Shown: piece after piece, positions 7,572 through 15,515 of the stretch
How positions within the stretch are numbered: position 1 is the first letter of the stretch
How the letters are laid out: every line of letters begins with the position of its first letter
Assembly: GCA_949840905.1 (NCBI GenBank)
Contig: CATKXW010000012.1
Location: 1-61,964 of the forward strand
Length of the DNA stretch: 61,964 nt
Source of the DNA: an uncultured Eggerthellaceae bacterium
GTDB lineage: Bacteria > Actinomycetota > Coriobacteriia > Coriobacteriales > Eggerthellaceae
Direction of reading: 5' to 3'
Translations under genes and position numbers: made by a program
Notes under the pieces: generated by a model
What the model saw: only the letters and a program-made list of their open reading frames with translations
Database searches by the model: none
What the model was told of the DNA's origin: nothing

Positions 7572-7790
7572 TTACTTGAAGCGATAGGTGATGCGTCCGC
7601 GATTGAGGTCGTAGACGGAAAGCTCGACGGTCACCTTATCGCCCGGCAGGATCTTGATGTAATGCATGCGCATCTTGCCAGAGATATGAGCCAGGATGGT
7701 ATGCCCGTTCTCCAGCTCGACTTTGAACATAGCGTTCGGGAGAGCTTCGACGACGGTGCCTTCGAGCTCGATGACGTCTTCCTTAGCCAA
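7572..7790 (-). CDS. infA: Translation initiation factor IF-1, TTG start
   Basis: 72 residues, one S1-type OB fold that binds the A site of the 30S subunit during initiation. [20 protein letters not shown] and the C-terminal [13 protein letters not shown] are typical. The longest frame starts 20 codons earlier with unrelated residues, but the TTG complementary to 7788-7790 gives exactly the canonical 72-residue protein and is six bases after a GGAAGG ribosome binding site, so the TTG is chosen. A rare start codon for an initiation factor may limit its synthesis. It is first gene of the operon here; secY, adk and map are not adjacent. Confidence 0.95.
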   Translation of the reverse strand: MAKEDVIELEGTVVEALPNAMFKVELENGHTILAHISGKMRMHYIKILPGDKVTVELSVYDLNRGRITYRFK

Positions 7791-7841
7791 AATGAACCTT
7801 CCCCATTCGCTGAACTTCGATCCGCTGCATAGTGCACAGCG

Positions 7842-7866
7842 ATAGTACATGCTAACAAAACGTCAA
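7842..7866 (-). promoter_or_regulatory. Candidate promoter of the infA operon
   Basis: On the minus strand TTGACG (complement of 7861-7866) is a good -35 element. TACTAT (complement of 7842-7847) looks like a -10 but is only 13 bp away; TATCGC, 16 bp away, is a weaker alternative. The position, about 50-75 bp before the infA start and after an upstream terminator, supports a promoter here even though spacing is unclear. Confidence 0.35.
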
Positions 7867-8109
7867 CGGTTTGGGAAGAAGAAAATGGCGCAGAGGCATA
7901 GAAAGTCAGGAATCAGCCTTCCTGATCTCGAAACGACCTGCTTGTCAGGCCCGCGACTGGTGAGTGTCGCGCGAACCTCATGACATCGCGCGCCCTCTCT
8001 CGGACGCGAGGCCCCTCCTCTACGCGAAGGAGGCGCTTCATGGGATCGCCAGGTATTCGCAGCATTGTCAGCTGCTGCCGCCTTGTCGGCATGGGCCATG
8101 ATAGCAAAA

Positions 8110-8147
8110 GGTCGGGGGCGCTTGCAAGCGCCCCCCCCTCCCCGACC
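8110..8147 (-). terminator. Rho-independent terminator after the DUF2703 gene
   Basis: GGGGGCGCTTG is followed directly by its reverse complement CAAGCGCCCCC, and outer arms GGTCGGG/CCCGACC extend the stem. On the minus strand the hairpin is followed by TTTTGCTAT. It lies 24 bp beyond the stop of the DUF2703 gene. Confidence 0.75.
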
Positions 8148-8170
8148 TCGCATCCAGCGTCAGGCCGCTC

Positions 8171-8830
8171 CTAACAGCGATCTACCTCCCCGCAGCAGCA
8201 AGGCCCCCCTTCCGCCTTCTCGAGAGCCTTCTTGCGCACGCCCTCGAAGAACACCGCGAAGTTCTCAGGCAGCTCGTAGGGCTCTTCCAATGGATCGACG
8301 ACCTCGCCGGAGACCACCGCGTTCATGATGCCCTGCACCACCAGATCCACCGGCGGCACCTCATAGAACGTGCCATTGAAAGGATACATACGGCACTTGA
8401 TGGGGCTGTCGCTCATGTCGCTGCAGCAGGTGCAGGTGTTCTCCTCGATCGAGGGACAGATATCCACGCCGTTGACGCGGATGGTGGGCGAGCTGTAGAA
8501 GCGGAACTGCTCGGCCATCCACTCGTTCTCGACGACGATGCTCTTCAGCACCACGTCGTAGCCGCACGCCTCGAGAACCGGTCGGCACTTCTCCACGGCC
8601 GCCTCCACGCGCGCATCGGTCCCCTGGCAGCGATCGCACACCACCAGATCGAGCGCCATGAACTCCACGAGCACCGGTCTGCGGCGCCCGCGATACGGGT
8701 CATCGTCGACCGGATAGACGGCATCGTCATCGTAGGAGGACAGGTCCGTCTCCATCTCCACGAAGGGACGAGCGGTCTTCTTCATCTTCTTCGCCTTCTT
8801 CTTTTCGACCTGCTGCTTCTTCTTCGTCAT
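8171..8830 (-). CDS. DUF2703 thioredoxin-like protein
   Basis: 219 residues. After a Lys-rich N-terminus and an acidic linker, residues about 55-180 match DUF2703, a thioredoxin-fold family: LVVCDRCQGTD carries the C-x2-C pair, FRFYSSPTIRVNG is the SxPT/cis-Pro segment, and a further cysteine cluster CTCCSD follows. The C-terminus ends with CCC and C-rich bases of sequence (GGPCCCGEVDRC), suggesting metal binding. The start chosen has AAGGAGA nine bases upstream; the longest frame runs 25 codons further without support. It lies 84 bp after the double permease, so it may be the last gene of the phn-type operon. A redox or thiol-metal role is inference. Confidence 0.85.
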   Translation of the reverse strand: MTKKKQQVEKKKAKKMKKTARPFVEMETDLSSYDDDAVYPVDDDPYRGRRRPVLVEFMALDLVVCDRCQGTDARVEAAVEKCRPVLEACGYDVVLKSIVVENEWMAEQFRFYSSPTIRVNGVDICPSIEENTCTCCSDMSDSPIKCRMYPFNGTFYEVPPVDLVVQGIMNAVVSGEVVDPLEEPYELPENFAVFFEGVRKKALEKAEGGPCCCGEVDRC

Positions 8831-8914
8831 AGCGGATGCTCTCCTTCTCTCTTCCTTCTCGATACTGTCGAAGTATACGCTTCTCGTCCAGCGAACAGGG
8901 CGCAAGGTCCTTTC

Positions 8915-10576
8915 TCACCAGCTGGCGCGATCGACCTCGAAGCGCGCATGCAGACGCGCCGCGATCGCTTCCAGCGCCATCGATACGGCCAAGCACAGAT
9001 AGGTGATGAGCCCGACCGCATGCATGCTGAAATAGAAGTTCGCCGCCAGATACAGCTCGTAGCCGATGCCTCCCGAACCGCACAGCGCAGCGATGACGAC
9101 CGTGTTCACGAAGTTGTTCTCGAGCCGCAAGAACGTCCATGAGAGGATGTCGTTGGCCTTCTCGGGGAGGATGCAATGGATCACCGTCTGCCACCAGGTG
9201 GCGCCCGTCGAGCGCAACGCTTCGAGAACGCCCGGATCGACCTCTTCGAACGCCTCGGAATACGCCTTGGCCAGAAAAGCCACCGTGTGGAACATCATGC
9301 CGACGATGCACGCCTCGGCACCGAGGCTGATGGAGACCACGAACACCAGCACCCAGATGATGGTCGGGACCGCGCGGATGACCGACAAGACCAGCTTGAT
9401 CGCGTTGCTCACCGCTCTGTTCGTGAGGTTGCATGCCGCAGGCAGGGCGACGAGCAGCGCGAGCGATGCGCCTATGACGGTGGTGAGCATGGCGAGAGCC
9501 AGCGTGAGGCCCAGATCGCTCAGCAGCTCGCCCATGGTCCAGTAGCCGTCGGTCCCCGGATGAAGCGCCATCGCTGCGAAGTTGTTGAGCGCGCCGAAGG
9601 TCGCTCGCAGCAGATCGACGTCGCCGTAGCTCATCTGCGAGAAACCGCACACGGTCAACCCCGCGAGGACGCTCACCGTGAGCGCAGTGACGACCCTCGA
9701 GCGCGTCCATACCCGCGTCACCGCTCGACCCCGGCGGCGACGTATCGCTCCGCTCGGCTGCGCATCGGCAGCGATGATGCGACGGCGGACATAGTTGGAG
9801 ACAGCCTCGCACAGAAGCGCCATGAGAGCGATGCACACGATGACCAGACCAGCGATGTCGTAGCGGAACGTGCGGTAGTACAGCTCGAAGACGAAGCCGA
9901 TGCCCGAACCGGTCAGCATGCCGACGAGGGTGGCATCGCGCGCATTGGTCTCCACCATGTAGAGCAACCAGCTGATGACCTGGGTGGAGGTGAGCGGGAT
10001 CAGAGCATGGAAGACGATCTGCGCTCTTGTGGCGCCCACGGACCTGAGCGCATCGATCGCCCCTTGCGGGACCTCGTCCATCGTCTCGAGGAACATGCGC
10101 GCAAGGAAGCCGAAGCTCTTCATGAACAGCACGAGGAAGCCCGTGAACTCGCTTTGCCCGAACGAGAACATGAGCATGAAGGCCCATGCGACGTTGGGGA
10201 TGTTGCGCGAGATCGACGCGATGCCCCGCACCAGCAGCCGCACCGCCCCGCCCAGACCGACCGCGCGGCAGCCTGCGAGCGCGAGCATGTAGGCGAGCAC
10301 GGCGGAGACCAGCGCCGCTGCAGCTGCGCCCAGGAAGGTCTTCCAGAGCGCGAGCAGGATCTTCGGCAGCTTATCGAGCGAGGAGAGCGTCGGGGTGAAA
10401 TGCTCGACGCTCCAGACCACGCTACCAGGCAGATCGAGCAAGGTCTCGATCGGGTCGAACCCGCAACGCAGATCGCACAGCACGACCACTGCGAGCAGCA
10501 CGATGATGCATGCTGCCGCCTTGACCCTGCGTGAACGGAAGTAGCGCGTCTTCGCTCTTTCGAGAGCATCGCTCAC
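8915..10576 (-). CDS. phnE: Phosphonate-type ABC permease, two PhnE domains in one chain
   Basis: 553 residues containing two complete PhnE-like permease domains in tandem. Each has about six membrane segments and an EAA coupling loop: VPQGAIDALRSVGATRAQI in the first half and VDPGVLEALRSTGATWWQT in the second. Two such units normally form a dimer in the membrane; here they are covalently joined. The start is a GTG whose GTGA overlaps the TGA of phnC (10573-10576), indicating translational coupling; 50 codons of the longest frame upstream are rejected. It acts with the ATPase and binding protein encoded upstream. Confidence 0.88.
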   Translation of the reverse strand: MSDALERAKTRYFRSRRVKAAACIIVLLAVVVLCDLRCGFDPIETLLDLPGSVVWSVEHFTPTLSSLDKLPKILLALWKTFLGAAAAALVSAVLAYMLALAGCRAVGLGGAVRLLVRGIASISRNIPNVAWAFMLMFSFGQSEFTGFLVLFMKSFGFLARMFLETMDEVPQGAIDALRSVGATRAQIVFHALIPLTSTQVISWLLYMVETNARDATLVGMLTGSGIGFVFELYYRTFRYDIAGLVIVCIALMALLCEAVSNYVRRRIIAADAQPSGAIRRRRGRAVTRVWTRSRVVTALTVSVLAGLTVCGFSQMSYGDVDLLRATFGALNNFAAMALHPGTDGYWTMGELLSDLGLTLALAMLTTVIGASLALLVALPAACNLTNRAVSNAIKLVLSVIRAVPTIIWVLVFVVSISLGAEACIVGMMFHTVAFLAKAYSEAFEEVDPGVLEALRSTGATWWQTVIHCILPEKANDILSWTFLRLENNFVNTVVIAALCGSGGIGYELYLAANFYFSMHAVGLITYLCLAVSMALEAIAARLHARFEVDRASW

Positions 10577-11415
10577 CCGAGCAGCCCTTTCTCGTAGACC
10601 TCGACGAGGACCTCGTCGGTGAACCGCTCGGGGGTCCCTTGGCAGCATTCCCGTCCTTGAGAGATGCCGAAGATGCGGTCGGAGAACTCGCGAGCGTACT
10701 CGACCTGATGGAGACTGACCAGACACGCGATGCCGAGCTCGTCGGCGGCCGAGCGCAGAAGCTCCATGATGGTGCGCGAGGATCGCGGGTCGAGGCTAGC
10801 GATCGGTTCGTCGGCGAGGATGAGCGCAGGCTGCTGCACTAGCGCCCGCGCGATGCCGACGCGTTGCTTCTGGCCGCCCGAGAGCCGATCGGCCCGCACA
10901 TAGGCATGATCGGCCATGCCGACCCGATCGAGCATCTCCAACGCGAGCTCCTTGTCCTCCTCGCTGAAGCAGCCGAGCGCACCGGCGACGGTGCTTTTGT
11001 AGCCCAGCCGTCCTTGCAGCACGTTCTGGATGACCGAGGAGCGCAACACGAGATTGTAGCTCTGGAACACCATCGAGATGCGCCGCCTGCTCGTGCGCAG
11101 CCTCCGACCGCGCAACCGCGTCAGGTCGACGCCTTCGAACTCCACGATGCCCGACGTGGGGTCTATCAAACGATCGATGCAGCGCAGAAGCGTCGATTTG
11201 CCCGCGCCGGAGCTTCCGATGACCGCGACGAACTCGCCGCGCTCCACCTCGAACGAGATGTCGCACAGCGCGAACGTCCTCCCATCGTAGCTCTTCGAGA
11301 GCCCGTCAACGCGCAGCAGCGGTTCGCTTCTTCTCAAAGCCCCCTCTTTCCGCAATGCAAGAGACGGCACCGAGAGGGGCACCGTCTCGATAGGACCATG
11401 TTCGAACTTCATCAA
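10573..11415 (-). CDS. phnC: Phosphonate-type ABC transporter ATPase
   Basis: 280 residues. Walker A GSSGAGKST, Q-loop VFQSYNLV, signature LSGGQKQRVGIARAL and Walker B LILADEP are intact, and the ordering and sequence fit PhnC. A ~30-residue N-terminal extension precedes the ABC fold. It energises the fused permease, with which it overlaps by four bases, and follows the binding-protein gene by 11 bp. Substrate may be phosphonate, phosphite or another oxyanion. Confidence 0.9.
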   Translation of the reverse strand: MMKFEHGPIETVPLSVPSLALRKEGALRRSEPLLRVDGLSKSYDGRTFALCDISFEVERGEFVAVIGSSGAGKSTLLRCIDRLIDPTSGIVEFEGVDLTRLRGRRLRTSRRRISMVFQSYNLVLRSSVIQNVLQGRLGYKSTVAGALGCFSEEDKELALEMLDRVGMADHAYVRADRLSGGQKQRVGIARALVQQPALILADEPIASLDPRSSRTIMELLRSAADELGIACLVSLHQVEYAREFSDRIFGISQGRECCQGTPERFTDEVLVEVYEKGLLG

Positions 11416-11426
11416 AGTCGAGGCTC

Positions 11427-12497
11427 CTATTTGCCGATCAGCTCACGATAGGCGTCGTAATAGGAATCGTCGGCAGCGACGAAGCGGATCTTGTCGCTGC
11501 TCTTCTTGTACTTGCTGTTATGGGACGGGTTGTTCGGATCGACGAAGATATCGCTGTTGCTCGCGACCTCTTCGGAGGTCATGTAGTCGATGATGGCATC
11601 CACCACATCGGCGGGAAGCGCATCGGTGTTGATGCAGAAGGGCACGGCCGGCACCGGGAACGACTCGATGCACGCCAGCCGCGTACCGGCCCAGTTCGCC
11701 AGCTCGCCTTCCAGACCATCGCGAACCTCGTAGATACAGCCGACCTCGCCGTTGGTACCGGAGACCACGTCATAGGCGGCGCTCGCGCTCGTGTTGTCGC
11801 ACGATGCGAGGTTGACGTTGCCGCTCGCCACCTCGTAGACGCTCAACGGCTGGCTCGATGCCATGACCACCTTGTTGAAGAGCTCGCCGGATTCGGCGAA
11901 GACATCGATGTTATCGTAGCCGAGCTCCTCAGCGAAGATGGTCGCCGGGATGACATAGCCCGAAGTAGAGCTCAACGAGACGAACGAGTAGTCCTGACCG
12001 CGCAGCTTCTCGAAATCGAACGTGCCGTCAGAGCCCATGAACTGCTCCTGCTCGCCATCGCGGCAGAGGATCTGGGAATAGTAGGACACCGGATCGAGCT
12101 CGCCGTTCTTATCGGAGAGCACGAAACCTACTTCGATCGCTGGGTTGCGCTCGTGGATCTCGACGTACTCATCGGCACCGAGAGATGCGATCTGAGCTTG
12201 GCCCGAAGAGAGAGCCTCGATGGTCACGTTGTAATCGGTGGTCGTCATGACCTCGCAAGGGATGCCGGTCGCCTCGGTGATGGCGGCCGCCATCGAGTCG
12301 CGCATAGCCTCGTAGTCGTTGCCGGAGTTCGACGGTTCCCAAGCGAAGACGATCTTCTCCGGGGCCGTTCGAGCATCGCCGCCGGTCGCTGTGCCTGGAG
12401 CATCCCCGCCACATCCGACCATGCCCACCATGCTCGCCATGAGCACGGTCGCCAACAGCGAGCTGATGAGGACCCTTGTCGATCTTCCCTTCTTCAT
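11427..12497 (-). CDS. phnD: PhnD-family substrate-binding lipoprotein
   Basis: 356 residues. The N-terminus has a signal peptide with lipobox VGMVGC, so the protein is lipid-anchored outside the membrane. The mature part is a PhnD-type type II binding protein: WEPSNSGNDYEAM at the start, VSLSSTSGYVIPA in the middle, and FCINTDALPADVVDAI near the end. The mature domain keeps five cysteines (in IPCEV, ILCRD, ASCDN, LACIE, PFCIN), unusual for a secreted phosphonate binder. Relatives bind phosphonate, phosphite or, in the AioX group, arsenite. It is first gene of the cluster, preceded by an AT-rich control region. Confidence 0.85.
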   Translation of the reverse strand: MKKGRSTRVLISSLLATVLMASMVGMVGCGGDAPGTATGGDARTAPEKIVFAWEPSNSGNDYEAMRDSMAAAITEATGIPCEVMTTTDYNVTIEALSSGQAQIASLGADEYVEIHERNPAIEVGFVLSDKNGELDPVSYYSQILCRDGEQEQFMGSDGTFDFEKLRGQDYSFVSLSSTSGYVIPATIFAEELGYDNIDVFAESGELFNKVVMASSQPLSVYEVASGNVNLASCDNTSASAAYDVVSGTNGEVGCIYEVRDGLEGELANWAGTRLACIESFPVPAVPFCINTDALPADVVDAIIDYMTSEEVASNSDIFVDPNNPSHNSKYKKSSDKIRFVAADDSYYDAYRELIGK

Positions 12498-12515
12498 CTC
12501 TTCTCCTTCTGATCT

Positions 12516-12599
12516 TCTCTGGACGAAACGTTATTAGTATATGTCTAATAGTTGATTGCAACAATATTATAATTGTATATGTCTACTATCTAGCCATGG
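12516..12599 (-). promoter_or_regulatory. phnD control region with 11-bp direct repeats
   Basis: GTATATGTCTA occurs at 12537-12547 and 12575-12585 in the same orientation, 38 bp apart, in a markedly AT-rich island. On the minus strand TTGCAA, then 16 bp, then TACTAA forms a plausible promoter, and one repeat overlaps the -10 region. A perfect TATAAT also lies between the repeats. The arrangement suits repression of the phn operon by a protein binding both copies. No regulator gene is adjacent. Confidence 0.5.
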
Positions 12600-12735
12600 A
12601 CGATGAGGAACCGCCGAAGGGGATCGTCAGCCTTACAGCTTCGCAACAGCCTCGAACGAAGAAGAGCTGCGCGGAACGATACCCTTATCATGGGAGCCAA
12701 TGCCCACCCTTCATGATAGAAAGCGGAGGATCGAC

Positions 12736-13590
12736 ATGAACATCGGTAAGACCTTGCTGATCGGCGTCGCTTCGGCGTTGCTCGTTTGCGGCATCGCAGG
12801 ATGCGCTCCCACCCCTTCCTCGGAGAAGCATTCGGCCAGCGAAGACAGCGATCAGAGCGTATCTCAGCGCGCCATCGTGCTGCGCATACAGGATGGCACG
12901 GCGCTGTTCGCGGACGAGAGCACCCAGAACGTCTATGTTCCAGGGCTGCCCGAGGGCGCTATCTACGGCCTTGACGGCGACACCATCGCGGCGAGCGAGC
13001 TTCAGCCCGGCAACATCGTAGAGGTGGATGGCAACGGCATCATGCTAGAAAGCTATCCGGGCCAATACCCCGGCATCACCCGCATCGCCGTGGTGGAGAA
13101 AGGGTCGATCGACAGCATCGAGCCCTATCGTGCGGTGATCGACCAGGTGTTCGCCGAGCAGGACCCCTATGAGGTGCCCAGCGGGCACGTGGACTACACC
13201 AACGACCAGGCGAGCGTATCGGTGATGCTGCCGGCTTCAAGCTGGGAGTGGGACACCGCCGATGACTTCCGCTCCATCAAAGATGGCAGCCCCTTCAACG
13301 CTGACGGCACTCTGATCGCCGATATGCCCGATGCCCGTATCGGCAGCGCTACCGAAGCCGTGCTCGGCTTCGCCGCGAAGCCCACCGACATCCAGGTGAC
13401 CGCTCAGGCCGTAGTGGCGAGCATGAACGGTGCCTTCGTTCTGGCCGACCCCACGGCCGCGGCCTCCCCTTGCGAGACGAGCCGCACCGATAGCGGCGAG
13501 TTCAAGCTCACCATCGAGCCCGCTCAGCTCTATACCGTGTACGGATTCTTCGAACACGGCAACGCGACCTATCAGTTCTACACCATTTAG
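12736..13590 (+). CDS. Lipoprotein of unknown function
   Basis: 284 residues. The chosen ATG is six bases after GGAGG; 12 upstream codons of the longest frame are rejected. A signal peptide with lipobox GIAGC predicts surface lipidation. Residues about 45-125 form a small beta domain (IVLRIQDGTALF ... GNIVEVDGNGIML) resembling the DUF3221/YobA-like fold; the C-terminal part is unrecognised. It is the only plus-strand gene between two minus-strand operons and has its own upstream region shared with phnD. Confidence 0.7.
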   Translation: MNIGKTLLIGVASALLVCGIAGCAPTPSSEKHSASEDSDQSVSQRAIVLRIQDGTALFADESTQNVYVPGLPEGAIYGLDGDTIAASELQPGNIVEVDGNGIMLESYPGQYPGITRIAVVEKGSIDSIEPYRAVIDQVFAEQDPYEVPSGHVDYTNDQASVSVMLPASSWEWDTADDFRSIKDGSPFNADGTLIADMPDARIGSATEAVLGFAAKPTDIQVTAQAVVASMNGAFVLADPTAAASPCETSRTDSGEFKLTIEPAQLYTVYGFFEHGNATYQFYTI

Positions 13591-13655
13591 GAGCGCCTTA
13601 CCGCGCTGAAGCGCTCAAGGCATCCGATGATCGAGAAGGACGGCGACGCGCTCCC

Positions 13656-15515
13656 TCAGCGCTTACCGTCCTTCTTCTTCTTTCGCGAGGACCGCGAACC
13701 CTGAGCGCTCTTCGCAGGCCGCACCAAGCATCGCGGGCCGAACCCGATGAGATCGTCACGTCCCGCCTTGCGCAACGCCTCGCGCACCAGTCCCTGCTTC
13801 TTCGGATCGCGGTACTGCATGAGCGCCCGTTGCAGAGCCTTCTCATGAGGATCGCGCACCACCGTCACAGGCTTCATGGTGAGCGGGTCGAGCCCGGTAC
13901 AGTACATGACCGTCGACAGCGTAGAGGGCGTGGGATAGAAATCCTGCACCTGTTCGGGGTTGTAGCCAAGGTCACGGCAGAACTCCGCCAGCTCGACCGC
14001 ATCGGCGAGGGTCGAACCAGGATGCGATGACATGAGATAGGGCACCACGTACTGCTCTTTGCCCGCTCGCTCGTTCTCCTTCGCGAACGCCTCGACGAAG
14101 CGCTCATAAGCGCTCCGCGACGGCTTGCCCATGACGCCCAGCACCCGATCGCTCACATGCTCGGGCGCCACGCGCAGCTGTCCTGACACATGATGGGTCG
14201 TAAGCTCCCGCAAGAACTCCTCGCCATGGATGCGATCGGCAAGCACGTAATCGAAGCGAATGCCGCTGCGCACGAACACCTTCTTCACCTTCGGCAGCTC
14301 GCGCAGCTTCCGTAGGAGCTCGATGTAGTCGCCATGGTCGGCGCGCAGCTGCTTGCAGGGCTGCGGGGACAAACAGCGCTTATGGGTGCAAGCACCATGG
14401 CGCAGCTGCTTGTCGCACGCCGGTGCGCGGAAGTTCGCCGTCGGGCCGCCCACGTCATGAATGTATCCTTTGAAATCCGGATCGCGAACGAGCAGAGCCG
14501 CCTCTTCCAGAAGCGATCCGTGGCTTCGCGCCGTGACGATGCGCCCTTGATGGAACGTGAGCGCGCAGAACGAGCATTCGCCGAAGCACCCGCGGCTGCT
14601 CGCCAGGCTGAACTTCACCTCAGAAAGGGCCGGCACCCCACCTGCTGCGTCATAGCGCGGATGCCATGTGCGCGCATAGGGCAGCCGATAGACCGCATCG
14701 AGCTCGCTCTCGCTCAAAGGAGCGCTGGGCGGGTTCTGTACGATGAACCCTTGGGCGCCATAAGGCTCCACCAGGCGCTTTCCACGCACCGGATCGGCAT
14801 TGCGATACTGAGTCGCGAAGCTCTCCGCATAGGCGCGACCGCCTGATGCCACCTCTTCCCAGGAAGGGAGGAGCTCGTAGTCGTAGACATGTTCGAGGGA
14901 GCGGGCGCGGAACACCGTGCCGTCGATGAAGGTGAGGTCGGCGATGGAGAGCCCAGAGGCCAGAGCATCGGCTATCTCGACGATGGAGCGCTCCCCCATG
15001 CCGTAGGAGATGAGGTCGGCCTGAGCGTCGAGGAGGATGGAGCGGCGCATGCGGTCATCCCAGTAGTCGTAGTGGGCCAGTCGCCGCAAGCTCGCCTCGA
15101 TGCCGCCCAGTATGATGGGCGAATCCTTGTAGGTGCGGCGGATCAGGTTGCCATAGACCACCGCCGCACGGTCGGGACGCAGGCCCATCTCTCCGCCGGG
15201 CGAATAGGCGTCGGTGCGTCGCCGCTTCTTTGCCACGGTGAGGTGGTTCACCAGCGAGTCCATGTTGCCCGCCGACACCAAGAATCCCAACCGTGGCTTT
15301 CCGAACACGGCGATGGAGCCGTCATCGCGCCAATCGGGCTGAGCGATGATGCCCACGCGATAGCCCTGGGCCTCGAGCACGCGACTGATGATGGCCGTGC
15401 CGAACGAGGGATGGTCCACATAGGCATCCCCGCTCACATAGGCGAAGTCGACCTCGTCCCACCCACGCGCCTCCATCTCAGCGCGCGTGGTGGGAAGAAA
15501 GCCCGCTTTTGTCAT
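13656..15515 (-). CDS. YgiQ-family radical SAM protein
   Basis: 619 residues. The family has an N-terminal cobalamin-binding-like region (ISRVLEAQGYRVGIIAQPDW), a central radical SAM barrel with the iron-sulfur motif SRGCFGECSFCALTFHQGR, and a C-terminal half with YLMSSHPGSTLADAVELAEF and QVQDFYPTPSTLSTVMYCTG. A Lys/Arg-rich tail follows. The reaction of YgiQ proteins is not established. Its ATG directly follows the TAG of the trigger-factor-like gene with no gap, so the two are almost certainly co-translated. Confidence 0.92.
   Translation of the reverse strand: MTKAGFLPTTRAEMEARGWDEVDFAYVSGDAYVDHPSFGTAIISRVLEAQGYRVGIIAQPDWRDDGSIAVFGKPRLGFLVSAGNMDSLVNHLTVAKKRRRTDAYSPGGEMGLRPDRAAVVYGNLIRRTYKDSPIILGGIEASLRRLAHYDYWDDRMRRSILLDAQADLISYGMGERSIVEIADALASGLSIADLTFIDGTVFRARSLEHVYDYELLPSWEEVASGGRAYAESFATQYRNADPVRGKRLVEPYGAQGFIVQNPPSAPLSESELDAVYRLPYARTWHPRYDAAGGVPALSEVKFSLASSRGCFGECSFCALTFHQGRIVTARSHGSLLEEAALLVRDPDFKGYIHDVGGPTANFRAPACDKQLRHGACTHKRCLSPQPCKQLRADHGDYIELLRKLRELPKVKKVFVRSGIRFDYVLADRIHGEEFLRELTTHHVSGQLRVAPEHVSDRVLGVMGKPSRSAYERFVEAFAKENERAGKEQYVVPYLMSSHPGSTLADAVELAEFCRDLGYNPEQVQDFYPTPSTLSTVMYCTGLDPLTMKPVTVVRDPHEKALQRALMQYRDPKKQGLVREALRKAGRDDLIGFGPRCLVRPAKSAQGSRSSRKKKKDGKR

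Larger units (their letters stand above)
7791..8170 (-). other. 380-bp intergenic region before infA
   Basis: It contains the terminator of the DUF2703 gene (8110-8147), a candidate infA promoter (7842-7866) and about 240 bp with several short GC-rich inverted repeats but no recognisable RNA gene. A 96-codon frame at 7863-8153 is rich in Arg, Pro and Gly, has no ribosome binding site and looks like noise. No tRNA, 5S, SRP or RNase P signature was found. Confidence 0.5.

Noticed and set aside
7863-8153. 96-codon minus-strand frame before infA
   Set aside because: No ribosome binding site, Arg/Pro/Gly-rich translation, and it covers a terminator and promoter.
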